Made by a program: the position numbers and the translations under genes | Notes under the pieces: generated by a model | Seen by the model: only the letters and a program-made list of their open reading frames with translations | What the model was told of the DNA's origin: nothing | Databases searched by the model: none | Origin: Zingiber officinale | Lineage: Eukaryota; Streptophyta; Magnoliopsida; Zingiberales; Zingiberaceae | NCBI RefSeq assembly: GCF_018446385.1 | Contig: NC_055986.1 | Location: 27,959,593-28,023,592 of the forward strand | Direction of reading: 5' to 3' | DNA: 64,000 nt | Shown: in pieces, positions 1 through 11,299 of the stretch | Layout: every line of letters starts with the position of its first letter | How positions within the stretch are numbered: position 1 is the stretch's first letter

Positions 1-893
1 CGATATGCATGGAGTATGCAATCAAATTTAAGTAGTCGATAACTGTTGTAACTATAAATTATTCAAATGTTTTACAAGGAAACCAAGGGACTGTACATTT
101 TTTTCCATGCCTGCATTGGTGTAGAATCCCCTTCTTGGTATTGTATGCATTGGGTTGGTGCTCATCCTGGATGACAGCACAAACACTCTGCAAGTAAAGG
201 AACTAACTAAACGTTTGAGAACAATCAGCAGTTCAAAATGTTCTCAAATGGTGAAATCAAAAAACAACAAAAGAGGATCTTTTTTTCTTTCACTAGTTCA
301 GATGAATGGAAGGCAGGAAGCCTACTGGTTATGTTTGTGATATATAACTATAGTCCAAAGACACATCAAAGAAAGGGCTATCTGAACACTAAGTCGAAAT
401 CAACAAATATAAACAAGTTACGATCAGAAAACAAACAAAAGTTCAGTCTTGGTAAACATCTACGTTGATGATTCATTAGCTTTAAACGAACACGAAAAAG
501 TTCGTACGGCAAGAAACAATGGCTATTGATGGTCAGATTAACTTCAGAGCAATTGTCCGCTGCCCGATCCATCAAAGCTCAGGGATTTTAGAAGAGCCCA
601 CGCCAAATCAAGAGCAGTAAGAACAAAAGAAGAAATAGCGGAGGGATGGACTCGACCTGTGTAGAAATATGAATTCTCGGAGAGCGAATCTGAGGCTGAA
701 GAATTGATGGCCCAAGCCATTGTGGGTGTCGCAGTGCTTTCTGAGACAATCGCTGTGGTTTTATGGGTAGCATCTCCCTGAACGGGCTCTTGACCTAGCG
801 ATGTGAAGTGAGGAAGCAGAGAACAGAGAGAAGGAAACGACTGGGCAAGGAAAGAAAGAACATAATATTAATTCCATACGAATCTCTAACGTA
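1..893. other. No assigned gene; possible end of a flanking gene
   Basis: I recognise no protein family here on either strand. The part from about 380 to 800 is less AT-rich and has short minus-strand open stretches (378-575 and 588-773) that could be a 5' exon or UTR of a gene running off the left edge. One short minus-strand ATG frame near 650-720 ends at a CACAG/GTCGAG site that could be a splice donor. None of this is enough to call a gene. Confidence 0.3.
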
Positions 894-966
894 GGGGATG
901 TAGCTCAGATGGTAGAGCGCTCGCTTAGCATGCGAGAGGTACGGGGATCGATACTCCGCATCTCCA
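894..966 (+). tRNA. tRNA-Ala (anticodon AGC)
   Basis: A 73-nt cloverleaf. The acceptor stem pairs GGGGATG with CATCTCC, followed by discriminator A. The D arm carries the box A sequence TAGCTCAGATGGTAGAGCG, the anticodon arm CTCGC-TTAGCAT-GCGAG places AGC at 927-929, and the T arm has a box B-like GGGATCGATACTC. The T stem CGGGG/CTCCG contains one G-T pair, so box B is slightly off consensus. It has no intron. A T run with A-rich spacer follows a few bases downstream, as expected for RNA polymerase III termination. Confidence 0.93.
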
Positions 967-1066
967 TCCGTGTTTTTTAAAAAAATTTTACGTCCCCCTG
1001 TGAATAAAATGTGGTTGCTCACAGAGGATCTGTTTAAAATGTATTTCCAGACGAACTTTTAACAAA

Positions 1067-1139
1067 GGGGATGCAGCTCAGACGGTACAACGTTCGCTTA
1101 GCATAAGAGAGGTAGAGAGCTCGATATCCTGCATCTCCA
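1067..1139 (+). pseudogene. Decayed tandem copy of the tRNA-Ala gene
   Basis: It aligns over its whole 73 nt with the tRNA-Ala gene 173 bp upstream and keeps the GGGGATG/CATCTCC acceptor stem and the TTAGCAT anticodon loop. The D arm is damaged (GGTACAACG in place of GGTAGAGCG), the anticodon stem no longer pairs (TTCGC against AAGAG), and the T arm has lost GGxTCGA context (AGAGCTCGATATCC). A functional alanine tRNA is unlikely. Confidence 0.8.
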
Positions 1140-1411
1140 TCCATATATGGCTGTTTTTTCAAAATTTTTTAGGTTCCCCTGTGAATAAAATGTAGTTGCT
1201 CACAGAGGGCCAACTTTGAAGGAATCAATAAAGTTGATAATTGTACTTTACCAGTGCTATTTATTTGATAAAAATAAAATAAAACAAAAAAAATTAAACC
1301 ATCATGAAATTCGAATATATTTTTAACATCGTAACAAACAAATCATTCAATTAAATATCAAACACGTAGCTCCTTGTTCACAATCAGATTGGGACATTTG
1401 CAGATCAGTCG
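1140..1411. other. AT-rich spacer, 3' flank of the methyltransferase gene
   Basis: Beyond the duplicated tRNA flank this is AT-rich, with no open frame or repeat I can identify. The right part probably holds the 3' UTR and polyadenylation region of the minus-strand gene that ends at 1412. Confidence 0.4.
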
Positions 1412-4400
1412 TCAAGAAGATTGCATGGTTATCTCAAATATGACTCCTTCGAGGTTTGCGATAACCGATCTAGTACCTTGCACTTCACTGATCTGCATTC
1501 CATGCTTGAGAGCTTCATCGACAATCATCGCGTCCATACTGTTTAAAGGAGATGTGGAAGATACTTTCAGTTAGCATTTTGCTTGGGCATAGCCCATTGA
1601 GTGCTGATACTAAAAATATGGATCAGAACGTAAACTAGAAAAATATGATTTCCATCAATTAGTTTCAGCCATTGTATTAGAATATAATAAAATGCAACAG
1701 CTCTAAGTCTACACGATTGTGATGGGATAATATTGGAATGGCGAGGTTTAGAGCCAAGCTCATTTGAAAGAAGCTCTAGTATGGCCATATCAATGAAAAA
1801 ACAGAATGAATGAAAGACTAAACCACCGAATTGAATTGCCTTCGTTTGATACATAATTTTGCTATTTACAAACTTCATCAAATCGGGTAACTACCTGAAC
1901 TGCATCTCTGCTGGGATATTTGAATCTCCAAAGGAACAAAATAACATTAAAAGTTCAGCTACTTTACCACTTGTTCCTAGCATATTCTGTTTACTAATAG
2001 CATTTTATAACAAGTCTTAGATGAAGAATAATGGACTAATCAACAAAGTTTATGGGATTAACTGACTTATATCTACTGTCAATTTAAACTCAAGTGTTTT
2101 GCAACTGTGGTTGAAACAAAGTTAAAGACCCAATTCTCCTATGCAGACACCTTGTGGCATTTGGTATTAAAACAGATACCATCTTTAATCACATTGAATT
2201 GTTTGAAAAATGTTGTTCAGAAACTTTGGATCTTAATGGAGATTCGAAATCTTTACTGGAAGTTTATGAATCATGACATCCTATTTTAGTCTGAAAATTG
2301 GAGTTATGAGCTAATGAAGAGGAGACTAGACGATAAAATTGCTATTAAGTAGGGCTTAAGTATTTTGATCAATTGTTGGACCAAACAAAGCTAATAAGTT
2401 AGTTATCTTATTTGGATGGGTTGTAATATAATTGAAAGTAAATTCTCATTTCAGTAGTGTTAGGACAATGTTAAGAGAGTCCAAGCTGTAGATGAATACA
2501 AACAATAACAAACAAGGTTATGTCAGATGACTGAAAGGAATAAGCTTATGGCAACAGAATGCTGGAAAGTAATAAGCTTACTTCTTCGCTCGAGATACGT
2601 ATGCAAGTATAAATTTGCACTTGCCACCCCTAAAAAGCAGAAGCTTCTCTACAGTACTGAAAAGAGGAGGGATGCTGGACTGTTGGAAGCTTTAGATAAT
2701 GTCAAGGAAAGAAACATGACTTCTGAGTATGGAACAATTAAAATAAAAAATAATCCAGAAATATAAAAGATATAAATGTCAGCGCCAAGAACAAGATCAA
2801 ATCCTGCAGGGTGCTCCTGCAAAATTTTGCTCAACTGGTCACTGTTTCCCCATTCTAATTTCAGAGCACTTAATCCTGCAAATAAAATGAGTCAAGCCAC
2901 ATTATTTCAAGTGCCTACTTAGCAACAAACATTACTCTTGCTAGAGAAATAATGTAGTTGAAAAGAATATATATACTTTTATCAGTTTTCAAGAAAAGAA
3001 TATATTACTGTTAAAAAGCTAAGCTCCCTTACCAGCAGAACATGGATCATCTAATGATGACTGAAGTTCTATATTTTTCCTTATTATCTGAGACGAAAAA
3101 GGAAAACATCAGGACATAAAATCAAATAATAACTGGCCAAGGAATAAAGAAAGAAGTGCCACCTGACTAATTAAAGATATCCTTCTTTATTGCTTTATAG
3201 TACGTATTGATCAATTACTAACTTATCAAACTGCTATCACTTTCTTTGCAGTTGTCTAATCAAAATAAAGATTAACAGAACATCTTGATAGAAAATGTCT
3301 AATCAACGAAAAAATTGTAAAATGTAAAGTATTGAGGTTCCACCAAACCACAAAATGTACTAACAAGACGAGTTTGGACCTTGCCTCGAGAACTTCCACA
3401 TTGTGGTCAGTTAGTACAATCTCATGGCAGAATCTACTGCATAAAATACCAGTGATTCCTGTTAAAGAAATGCATAATTAGTTCGCTAGTATTTCACAGA
3501 AGATAAAGGCAAACTGTTGCAAGCTTACCAACTCCAGATCCTAACTCTATAATTGAACATCCATGGAGCATTCCGGCATTCTCTGTAAGGTAATTGTTTA
3601 GCAAAACTGCACCAGGCCACACAACTTGTCCTGTAAGATCATAATCGGCTGCCAAAAAAATTGTTACAAACAAACAAAATCATTCTTCTCTCAAGCAGCA
3701 CAATACTAAATAAATATGAAAGAAGACAACCAGTTTATAGGCAGACCGCAGACCCAGTTCAATATTAATACTAAAGTATAAATTTAAGTTGGGATTAACA
3801 TAGCTTGTTGAAATAATAAGTGTATATTTCTTTATCTTTTTAATCAACTGAATACACATGAAACCTACTCAACTTTATCTACAGTTTGAAATTGGAAAAG
3901 ATTAGCCCCAACTTTGAGAAACTACAAATCTAGAAACTACATGCTCATAAGGGAGGCGATCCAAATCCAACAAAACCACAACAAAACAAAAATGGTTATC
4001 AGTTTAATAGTTCAGTTTCAGTTTGAAATATAGTGAAAATTTACATTTAAGTTCAGTTTCATCTTGGGACAATGGCAAGCCAATGTGTCAACCCAAGCCA
4101 ATCGAACTGATAAGAAATTATGAGGACATATGCAAATACATTTATCTGTCAAACCAAATGAATAAGATCAGCTAGGTTTCTGAAGCTTATCTGTTTTTCC
4201 ATTTTTTTTGCTTTAGTTTAAAAATTTTCAGCTTTAAAATTTCAATTTGGTTTTGGATATCTTCCGTAGACCAATAAGCTGAACTGTGCTCGCCCCTATT
4301 TTCTTGTGCGTAACAAATCTATCCATCGGAGAAGTTCATGCTATCTTCACTACTATGCTTTCTAGTTCATATGGCCAAATGTACCCTTATGTAGATGAGT

Positions 4401-5593
4401 TGTACACGAAGTTAAATTAAGAGCTTAGTAATTATGCTCCATTTTCAGGAACATGAATAAATCTAGCACTAACACTTTGAATTGATATGTGAAAAGTATT
4501 AACACTTCTATCATGAAGTCGATACTCTGAATTGTTAAGTGACTTAATATTGCTGACTTGTTGTGCCAAGTAAGCAACCTAGTCAACGTTTAATTCAACC
4601 TTAAAAACTTGACCAGTCCCGGCACTAGGGGAGCCGCTAAGGTAGCGGATCTACCTTTTTAAAAACCTGACCAGTCGCCCCCAGGGCGTAGCGCAGACGG
4701 TGGGCGCATGGTATCTCTGGCGTAATGGCCAGGGGTCGATTCTCAGGAACTGACGACCTGGGGTTTACCCCGCCATGCGCCTATGGCCTGTGTACCTGCA
4801 TGAACCTCCCTCCATATCCGTGGGGCCGTCACTAGGGGGGCCGCTAAGGTAGCGGATCTACCTTTTTTAAAAACCTGACCAGTCGAACCTCATGATATCC
4901 CACCAACCAAAGCAATTAAGGTTTTACTACGTTTACTTGGTGGGTATATTGACATGGAATTTAATGTCAAATTAGAATTTGACCTAATAGCAATTTAATA
5001 AGGTGCTAATTTGTTACACAACCGAAGTAGTGTCTATATAGTGAAAAATGTAAGTCGTGATAAATAATAAATGTATATGATGTATGTGAATTAGAAGTTA
5101 AATTGTAAAGTAGACGATCTAAAAGTTGAACCAACCTAGAACCATAATTCTAGTATTGACATTTGATTATAGTATGTTGATTAAGGGTGCAATTGGTGAA
5201 GCTAAACCGAGTCTTGATCTTGTAATGGTATGCCAAAATTAACAGTATTACTTTGTCTTGATTTTACTCGATTCTTGTAGGCTTTAAGATTATCAATGAA
5301 CAACTCGTGATTCACCGCCCAAAATCATAATCAAATGGGATAACAAAAGAAAAGAAAAGAAAAGAAAAGCGGAACATACTGGAAGCGGAGCGAAGACATA
5401 GTAGGCGGAGGGAATGACGCCCGAAAGTGAAGGTCGTGAGCTCGTAGCTAAACCAGAGCCAGAAAACAGGGTTTATGAGTAACCAAGCAGAAATAAAAAG
5501 ATGAAGAAAGAGACATGTGTGGAAGGAACAATACTCGCGGTTGACGAAGATGGAATCACCCAAGCAGATCGTGTCGTCATCGCTTTCCTCCAT
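1412..5593 (-). CDS. METTL21-type protein lysine methyltransferase (Methyltransf_16)
   Basis: Eight exons (minus strand, in order): 5593-5535, 5447-5380, 3648-3529, 3458-3385, 3087-3033, 2875-2774, 2690-2582, 1538-1412. They sum to 714 nt, giving 237 residues in one frame, the usual size for the family. The product should be an S-adenosylmethionine-dependent methyltransferase of the seven-beta-strand METTL21 group, which modifies lysines on proteins such as chaperones; the substrate here is unknown. Visible motifs: VVWPGAVLL, the SAM-binding motif I ELGSGVG, VLTDHN with the acidic residue after strand 2, LGADI followed by FQQSSIPPLF, and KCKFILAYVSRAK near the C terminus. The start at 5593 gives the typical acidic N terminus (MEESDDD); an upstream in-frame ATG at 5707 is less likely. 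Intron 4 begins with GC and intron 6 looks U12-type. Intron 2 holds a SINE. The gene is divergent from THG1. Confidence 0.88.
2691..2773 (-). other. Probable U12-type AT-AA intron in the methyltransferase gene
   Basis: The 83-nt intron opens with ATATCTTTT, one mismatch from the U12 donor ATATCCTTT. It contains TTCCTTGAC, a full match to the U12 branch-site consensus TTCCTTRAY, with the branch A 11 nt from the 3' end. It would end in AA. Removing exactly this segment gives the in-frame join ADI-C-FQQSSIP. No GT-AG pair near the junction restores the frame. Confidence 0.7.
3088..3384 (-). other. GC-AG intron in the methyltransferase gene
   Basis: The donor reads GAG/GCAAGG and the acceptor CTCAG/ATAATA. 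Using it gives a phase-0 join that continues the family pattern (VLE-IIRKNIELQ). The nearest GT, five bases further on, would put the next exon out of frame with an immediate stop. GC donors are a known minority class of U2 introns. Confidence 0.75.
4619..4660 (+). mobile_element. SINE 3'-end fragment
   Basis: This short segment matches the last 40 or so bases of the SINE just downstream, including the GCCGCTAAGGTAGCGG hairpin and the final T run. It is preceded by AAAAACTTGACCAGTC and followed by AAAAACCTGACCAGTCG, so it has the form of a truncated insertion with its own target duplication. Confidence 0.6.
4678..4868 (+). mobile_element. tRNA-derived SINE in intron 2 of the methyltransferase gene
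   Basis: About 190 bp. A box A-like GTAGCGCAGACGG lies near the 5' end and a box B-like GGGTCGATTCTC at 4733-4744, the spacing of an internal RNA polymerase III promoter. The 3' end carries a perfect small hairpin (CCGCTA-AGG-TAGCGG) followed by a T run. It is flanked by identical 17-bp target duplications AAAAACCTGACCAGTCG at 4661-4677 and 4869-4885, so the insertion is fairly recent. I cannot name the SINE family. Confidence 0.75.
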
Positions 5594-6914
5594 CGCGCAA
5601 ATCGCGTGGCAAACCCTGCTGCTGTCCGTCGCCGCTGCACTCCAGCACAGCTGGCGCTTCAACCTGCAACGAAAAAGCAATAGGGGAAGAAAGACTGCGA
5701 AGCCCATGTAGTAATCGACTGGGCCGAGAAGCCCGCACCGATTGTTCTAACTTTTCACTTTGCCCAAAATAGTTTCATAAATAGCAATCCAGTTATTTGT
5801 CCTCTTTCAAAAAGGCTCCACTTTTTTTTTTTTTTTTTTTTTTGGCAAAACCTTATCCTCCAATGAACTCCCCAACATATCAACGTCAGGTTCGCCGGCA
5901 GCCAGAGACACCGAATCGCACAGAGGTGGAGCTATGAGAGAGACAGAGAACACCGCGTCGCGGTCGCTGTCGAGGAATACACTATCGCAAGTCATCCACT
6001 CTCGTAGCTGTCAACTTCTCCAGCCGCCATAGACGTCAGATCTCGCAGAGGTGGAACCATGAGCGTGAAGGAGGACAGAATGCCGCGAACATTGCTGGAG
6101 AATCCGCTCTTTCGAGCTCGCGCAGAAGCGGAACCGTCTCGCGTGATGGAGAACAGTGTGCCGCGGACATTGCTGCTGAACCCGCTCGTTCGAGCTTACC
6201 GAGGAGGATACCTCGCAATTCAATGTCCTCATCGTTGTCATCTTCGATGACCCGGAAGCGGAGCACGGGGTGGACGAATCACGAATAGGAGACAATCGGC
6301 GCCGGGCATCGAAGAGGGAGACGTTAGGGCTTTTTTTGGAAAGTTCATGTAGTTGGTAGGGACGATCTCAGTAATTTTAACAAATGAGAGGTTTATGATA
6401 TAGTTCATCTGTGGGGATTTCCGGAAAATGGGCATTGCCGAAAATTAGCAGCGAATTCTGCCTTGTTTAAAACTCACACTCTCTCTCATGTTTCTTTTTC
6501 CCACTGCAGCCGCCTGCGTCCTCCCCTCTCCCTCTCTCCTGAATTTTCGCCACAGGGCTTCACGGCGCCCCGTCCTTCATCGTCGACGCCTCGTCCTTAG
6601 CAATCTCTGTCTCCGGCGACTCCGTCCGCGAGACCTTCCTTTCTCCGCTGGATCTGTCGCTGCCGCCAGTCGCCCTAGCTGCTGCTCTTAACCTAAATTC
6701 CGTCCGATTATCTGTCGCACATGCAGCAACAGAGAAGATCTGAACCCATCGGGTGAGCAGAACAGGGCATTTTTTTCTCACGCACATCAGATGCCCGGTG
6801 AAAGTTCACATCGTACTACCATATAGATTTTATATTTTTTAGTTTGTTTTATTTAATCTATTTGAACTAATTTATTCTTCCGCAAGATATGCTGTAGGCT
6901 CTAAGTTTGTTTGA
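5594..6914. other. Shared upstream region of two divergent genes
   Basis: It lies between the start codons of the methyltransferase (minus) and THG1 (plus), and should hold both promoters and 5' UTRs. A 22-base poly(T) tract is at 5822-5843. From 5919 to 6200 is a GC-richer block of imperfect repeats. CT-rich sequence at 6480-6700 looks like a 5' UTR, and ATCGG/GTGAGC near 6750 could be the donor of a 5'-UTR intron. I see no further convincing coding exon. Confidence 0.4.
5919..6200 (-). repeat. Imperfect 75-80 bp repeats, possible relic coding sequence
   Basis: Units near 6044-6122 and 6123-6199 are clearly related (GCAGAGGTGGAACC or GCAGAAGCGGAACC at the start, ACATTGCTG in the middle, TTTCGAGCT or GTTCGAGCT at the end), and a weaker third copy lies near 5919-5993. 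On the minus strand one frame is open through both good copies and gives a 26-residue repeat (LERA..AMxAAxCxPSR). No known family is recognised. The poly(T) beside it could be the poly(A) of a retroposed copy. Confidence 0.35.
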
Positions 6915-9900
6915 ATGGCTAATAGCAAGTACGAGTATGTGAAGAAGTTTGAAGCTGACGACAGATTGCCTCCTTCCAATTGGATTGTTGTCAGAATTGA
7001 TGGTTGTCATTTTCACAGGTTAGAAGATTTCCTTGACCTAGAAGAAGAACGTGAAGATCAAAGAGAAACTCTGGTCGATTATCATGTTGCAAAATTTAAT
7101 TGTCATATCATGGCATGAATGAAAAGATGAGTTAAAGATAGTAAAACAGTATGTGCTCTATAATCACACTAAGCATTCTTTGTCTTGTAAAATAGATTGC
7201 ATTCCTTAGTACATTTAGGGCAATCACTACGTGAAGCTATCAGCAACATGAAGAATCTGTATGCACACCCTTGCTGACTAGAAAATTTTTAAAATGAAAC
7301 ATCCAAGGTCAGAATTTGATTGATGATAATCTTCATAGAAAGAGTGAAGATGATAAGCTTTATGACAAAAATGTCAGTAGCTTTCCTAAGTCATCATCCT
7401 ATGGCTTTTAAAAATTGTATTAACTTTTCATGTTTATATCATGCTTTACTCCTTTTTTGCTTGACATTGAATAGTGTACTTTGATTTCATCAGTTGGTTT
7501 GATTTATGGGATCTTACGTCTCTTATTAACTCTTTCACTTGAACTAGTAGGGTTTTCTTCTTGTTTAAAATTTGAGCACAATATATTTAATTAAGAGGTA
7601 ATTTTTCAAAATTCAGAAGTCAATTGTAAACTCCACTATGTTCCTTTCCACTTGTCAAACATCGATAATCTGATACACCATATGTTCTCTAGCTTTTAGT
7701 TTTTTGGTGGAACAAAGTTCCTTTTTTTGGAAGTCATTTTTTGTCTTTGATTTTCTTCTGGAGAATTACTGTCATACTACTAAATCACATTTAGTGCCAT
7801 GGATAATACAAACACTCAATTAGGTAGTGAGACTTCTCATTTTATTCCTCCATTCTATTTTTCTATCACATATCAGATATGTTTTTCTCTCTCTGATAGG
7901 TTTTCTGCAGAACATGCATTTGAAAAGCCCAATGATGAGAATGCCTTAAACTTAATGAATGTGTGTGCTGTTTCGATGCTAGAACAATTTCCAGAAATTG
8001 TGTTCGCTTATGGTGTCAGTGATGAATACAGGTACTAATCTTTTAATCTACTATTGATCCCAAATGCTTGGGTTGTACTTTTTAAATTGACAGAGGGGGG
8101 GGGGGGTTGCTACAATGGAAAGGGAGATCTGTGTTTTAGGGTTTTAATATCCCATGTAACTTTGAAAAAGTCACATCTCGAAAAGAGAAAACTATATTAT
8201 GAAGTAAAAAAATAAATACATAATAATTTTCTGACCCAATGTGATACAAGTAATGTCCATACAAATTTGCATACCAATTTGAATGAAACTGTATAGTAGA
8301 CAATCATTTGCAATCTTATCAGCTATTTTACAATATATGAATCAAACATCTAAGGTGGTGACAATCTTATAAGAAGACTTAAATAGGTTGAGTATGCTTC
8401 TACTGAATCATCTGATATTTACTTTTTTGCAGTTTTATATGGAGGGAAAACACTCAATTTTACCAAAGACGAGCAAGGTAGATCCTTTCTGCCTTTTGTT
8501 TTTATGAATAGGCATATTTTTATATATGCAAATGGTGCATGAAACTCTAGATTGTTATGTTTATCCTATATCTGATCTTATTCCATGTTCCATAATTAAA
8601 AAATTTGCCTGAATTAGAATGATAAATATGATGTTGATGATTCACTGACTGTTTGCTTTGATTAAAATAATACAGCAAATTGCTTTCACACTGTGTATCC
8701 TATTTCACATCTATGTATGTGATGAAATGGAAGGAATTCTTTCCCCACAAGGAGCTGAAAGGACCCCCATATTTTGATGGACGAGTTGTATGTTACCCAA
8801 GAGCAAAAATGATCAGAGACTATCTGGCATGGAGGCAGGTTGACTGTAAGTGCACAGATAAAGAATCAGAAAATTTTGTTGATATTTCTCCAGCAATCAA
8901 AACATACCAAGATCAGGTTGACGTTGACTTTGTTTTGCAGGTCACATCAACAATCAATACAATACATGTTTTTGGATGTTGGTTAAGTCAGGAAAGACAC
9001 AAAAGGAAGCACAAGAATATCTCAAGGTATGGCAAACCACCCTTTAACTTGTTTATTTTTATAAAGAGTTCCCTTTCATCCTAAATGCAATGGATTAATA
9101 TTTCTGTTGAATACTGAAATAAAATTTTCTGAAAAATTATCTCATCAAGTTGAATTCTCTTAAAATATGGTTCTGGTGATTGCTTGTCCTTCTGGTAGAG
9201 AAAATAATGAAATATCAAATGCAGCAAAGAATTATTATTCTCTTGCAGATTTTTTCTCTAATTTTCTGAATACAACATAGCATAGGGTAGTTATTTTAAT
9301 TATTTGTTTTTTCATACAATTTTATGGGCATCCCTTCTCCTAGTTCATATGTTTAGTTATATTTGAGCCTTTTACTGCATCTGTACTTTCCTGATGTTTC
9401 TCTATGCTCAAAATTTATCATGCTACAGGGCACGCAAGCAAAAGATAAGAATGAGCTGCTTTTTCAACAGTTCAATATTAATTATGATAAGCTACCTCAA
9501 ATGTTCCGAAAAGGATCTTGTATTTATAGAGAAAAGGTAAACTAATCATTTCTTTGCGTCTTATTCCCGTTCATAGCAAAATTATTTTACGTGGTTCACT
9601 TTTTCTTTAAAATAGTTTGCATAGAGTTGATTTATAAATGTGGAATGTTGTTTTGGCTTCCTTTGCTTTTGTTAAACTAAGAAAGCAAACCAAAACATTT
9701 CAATACTACAATGATCACTTTGGTACTAGGCTTTTCATTTTCATCCATTATCTTTGCTGATATTTACCTGTTCAATGTAATTGTAGGTGGAAGAAATAGT
9801 GAAGGAAGATGGCAATGCCAATGGCGTCACGAGAACTCGAAACAAAGTGGTTCTGGGGCACATGGACATTATAGGCCCCAATTTTTGGATCCAACACCCT

Positions 9901-9921
9901 TATATTCTCCAAGAGGATTAG
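6915..9921 (+). CDS. THG1: tRNA-His guanylyltransferase
   Basis: Seven exons: 6915-7018, 7900-8031, 8433-8477, 8676-8845, 8941-9026, 9429-9536, 9787-9921, all with GT-AG introns. They sum to 780 nt, giving 259 residues, the usual length of single-domain Thg1. The enzyme adds the extra G at position -1 of tRNA-His by 3'-5' nucleotide addition, needed for recognition by histidyl-tRNA synthetase. Visible: the N-terminal [25 protein letters not shown] with the first metal-binding aspartate, FEKPND, YGVSDEYSF with the DE metal-binding pair, [26 protein letters not shown] and the CFWMLVKSG block. The N terminus resembles the start of the first repeat, and the rest the second repeat, of the two-domain Arabidopsis proteins, so this looks like the single-domain monocot form. 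No defect is seen. Confidence 0.93.
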
Positions 9922-11299
9922 TGCTAAAAAAATTAACAGAATTGAACCTGCAAGACATTTTTATGACCAATTTGTTTGGTATGCATCATGATTTTAAGGA
10001 GTAGCTGAATGCTGCTCTGCAGTTTAGACGGATTTGATGCAGATCAAGTGGTTGCATATCAGTTGAAAAAAGAATTTATAGTTGATCCATTCAAATCTGT
10101 TCAGATTAAAGAGATTTAAAATCCTAAGGTACCCCTTTTGGTTATTTAAAATTTGTAATTGTCTGCAGATTAGCTTGCTTATTTAAAATCTGCCAGATTA
10201 GCTTATCACGTTTGAGAAGTTGTAGATTGTTTATTTGTTCTTTGCAGGATAGCGTTTTCCATACTTTTTAGCCTGCTGCTTTGCTTACTATAAAAAATGT
10301 TTGTTGATTAAACATGGAGACTTTCCAATTCATTTATATATTATATTTGAAAGAATAGATCTTACGTTCATGCATTGGCGTGCCTTACTCATACAGTTTT
10401 GTTCGAAATTATACTCTCAAAATATAATTTTGTGCCACATATATATCTATTAACTTTTGTTTCTCATATGTAGATATCATCATAGTGACATTTTTTTTAT
10501 ATATAGATCACACGGTGTGTGATTATGCGCGTGCAGGATATCAGAGTATTTATTTATTTATTTTTAAAAAATTAACATTTCTTCCAATATAAATTTTAAA
10601 TACATTTATTATATCCCATAAATGTATTATTATATTCTGTAGATATTTAAATTTTTTTATTTTTAAATTTTCTTTTAATTAAACATTATAATTCAATTGG
10701 AAAATGTGAATTTTAAAATTAAAATCTTAAAAAGTTTTAAACTTGGAAATTATAATCCAATTGGGAACTGCAAATCTTAGGGGTAGAGAGTTAAAAAATA
10801 AAAAATAAAAACTAAAAACTAAAGATTGATATGTGGCGTGTACAGTCATGCATAATTGGGTTATACTGTTGAAGGAAAAAAAATTTAATATTTTACTTTT
10901 GGAGTTCATACTTCCAATTAAGATTATAGTGTTCGGTTCAAATAAAAATAAAAAATAAAAAAAATTTAGATGTTTATGGGGTATAATAATATGTCTACAT
11001 GGTATAGTAATATATTTAAAATTTACATTCAAAGAAATATTGATTTTTAAAAATAAAAAAAATAAAAATTAAAAATAAAATAACATGCTAATATCTTGCG
11101 CGTTTGCGCGTGCACAGTTATTCACTATGTGATGTGCATGGTATCAGTATTATATATATATACATACAATAGTGTTATACTGCACGACTTATAATGCGTG
11201 ATTGTGCATGACTTATAATGCGTGATTGTGCACGACTTCTGCGTTGGCACTTCATGATGTGGATGTGGCCTTTCTTCTGCGTTGTTTTGTTTGCTAACC
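9922..11299. other. 3' flank of THG1 and AT-rich spacer
   Basis: The first 200 bases are the probable THG1 3' UTR. From about 10,480 to 11,110 the DNA is very AT-rich. It starts and ends with loosely similar GCGCGTGCA...ATATCAG motifs (10,527-10,550 and 11,106-11,150), which could be ends of an old insertion, but I cannot define it. I see no gene. Confidence 0.35.
11181..11238 (+). repeat. 24-bp tandem repeat, about 2.4 copies
   Basis: Units start TGCACGACTTATAATGCG at 11181 and TGCATGACTTATAATGCG at 11205, and a third partial unit starts at 11229. Confidence 0.8.

Larger units (their letters stand above)
894..1207 (+). repeat. 173-bp tandem duplication carrying tRNA-Ala
   Basis: Both the tRNA and its 3' flank are duplicated. 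After each copy comes a run of T and A, then CCCCTGTGAATAAAATG and TTGCTCACAGAGG. The second flank has small indels. The event therefore copied a block of genomic DNA rather than retroposing the tRNA. Confidence 0.8.

Noticed and set aside
1067-1139. Second functional tRNA-Ala
   Set aside because: D-arm and anticodon-stem pairing are lost.
5380-5707. A single 131-residue exon reading through the first intron of the methyltransferase gene
   Set aside because: The read-through part is hydrophobic and unlike the family; the donor at 5534 and acceptor before 5447 give the conserved NRDYELTTFTFG join.
9922-10004. Extension of THG1 beyond 9921
   Set aside because: The other frame through the last exon is open to 10004, but the frame set by the upstream exons ends at TAG 9919-9921 with the usual family C terminus.
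10480-11150. A Helitron or other defined element between the two GCGCGTGCA motifs
   Set aside because: No consistent terminal structure, target duplication or coding domain could be shown.
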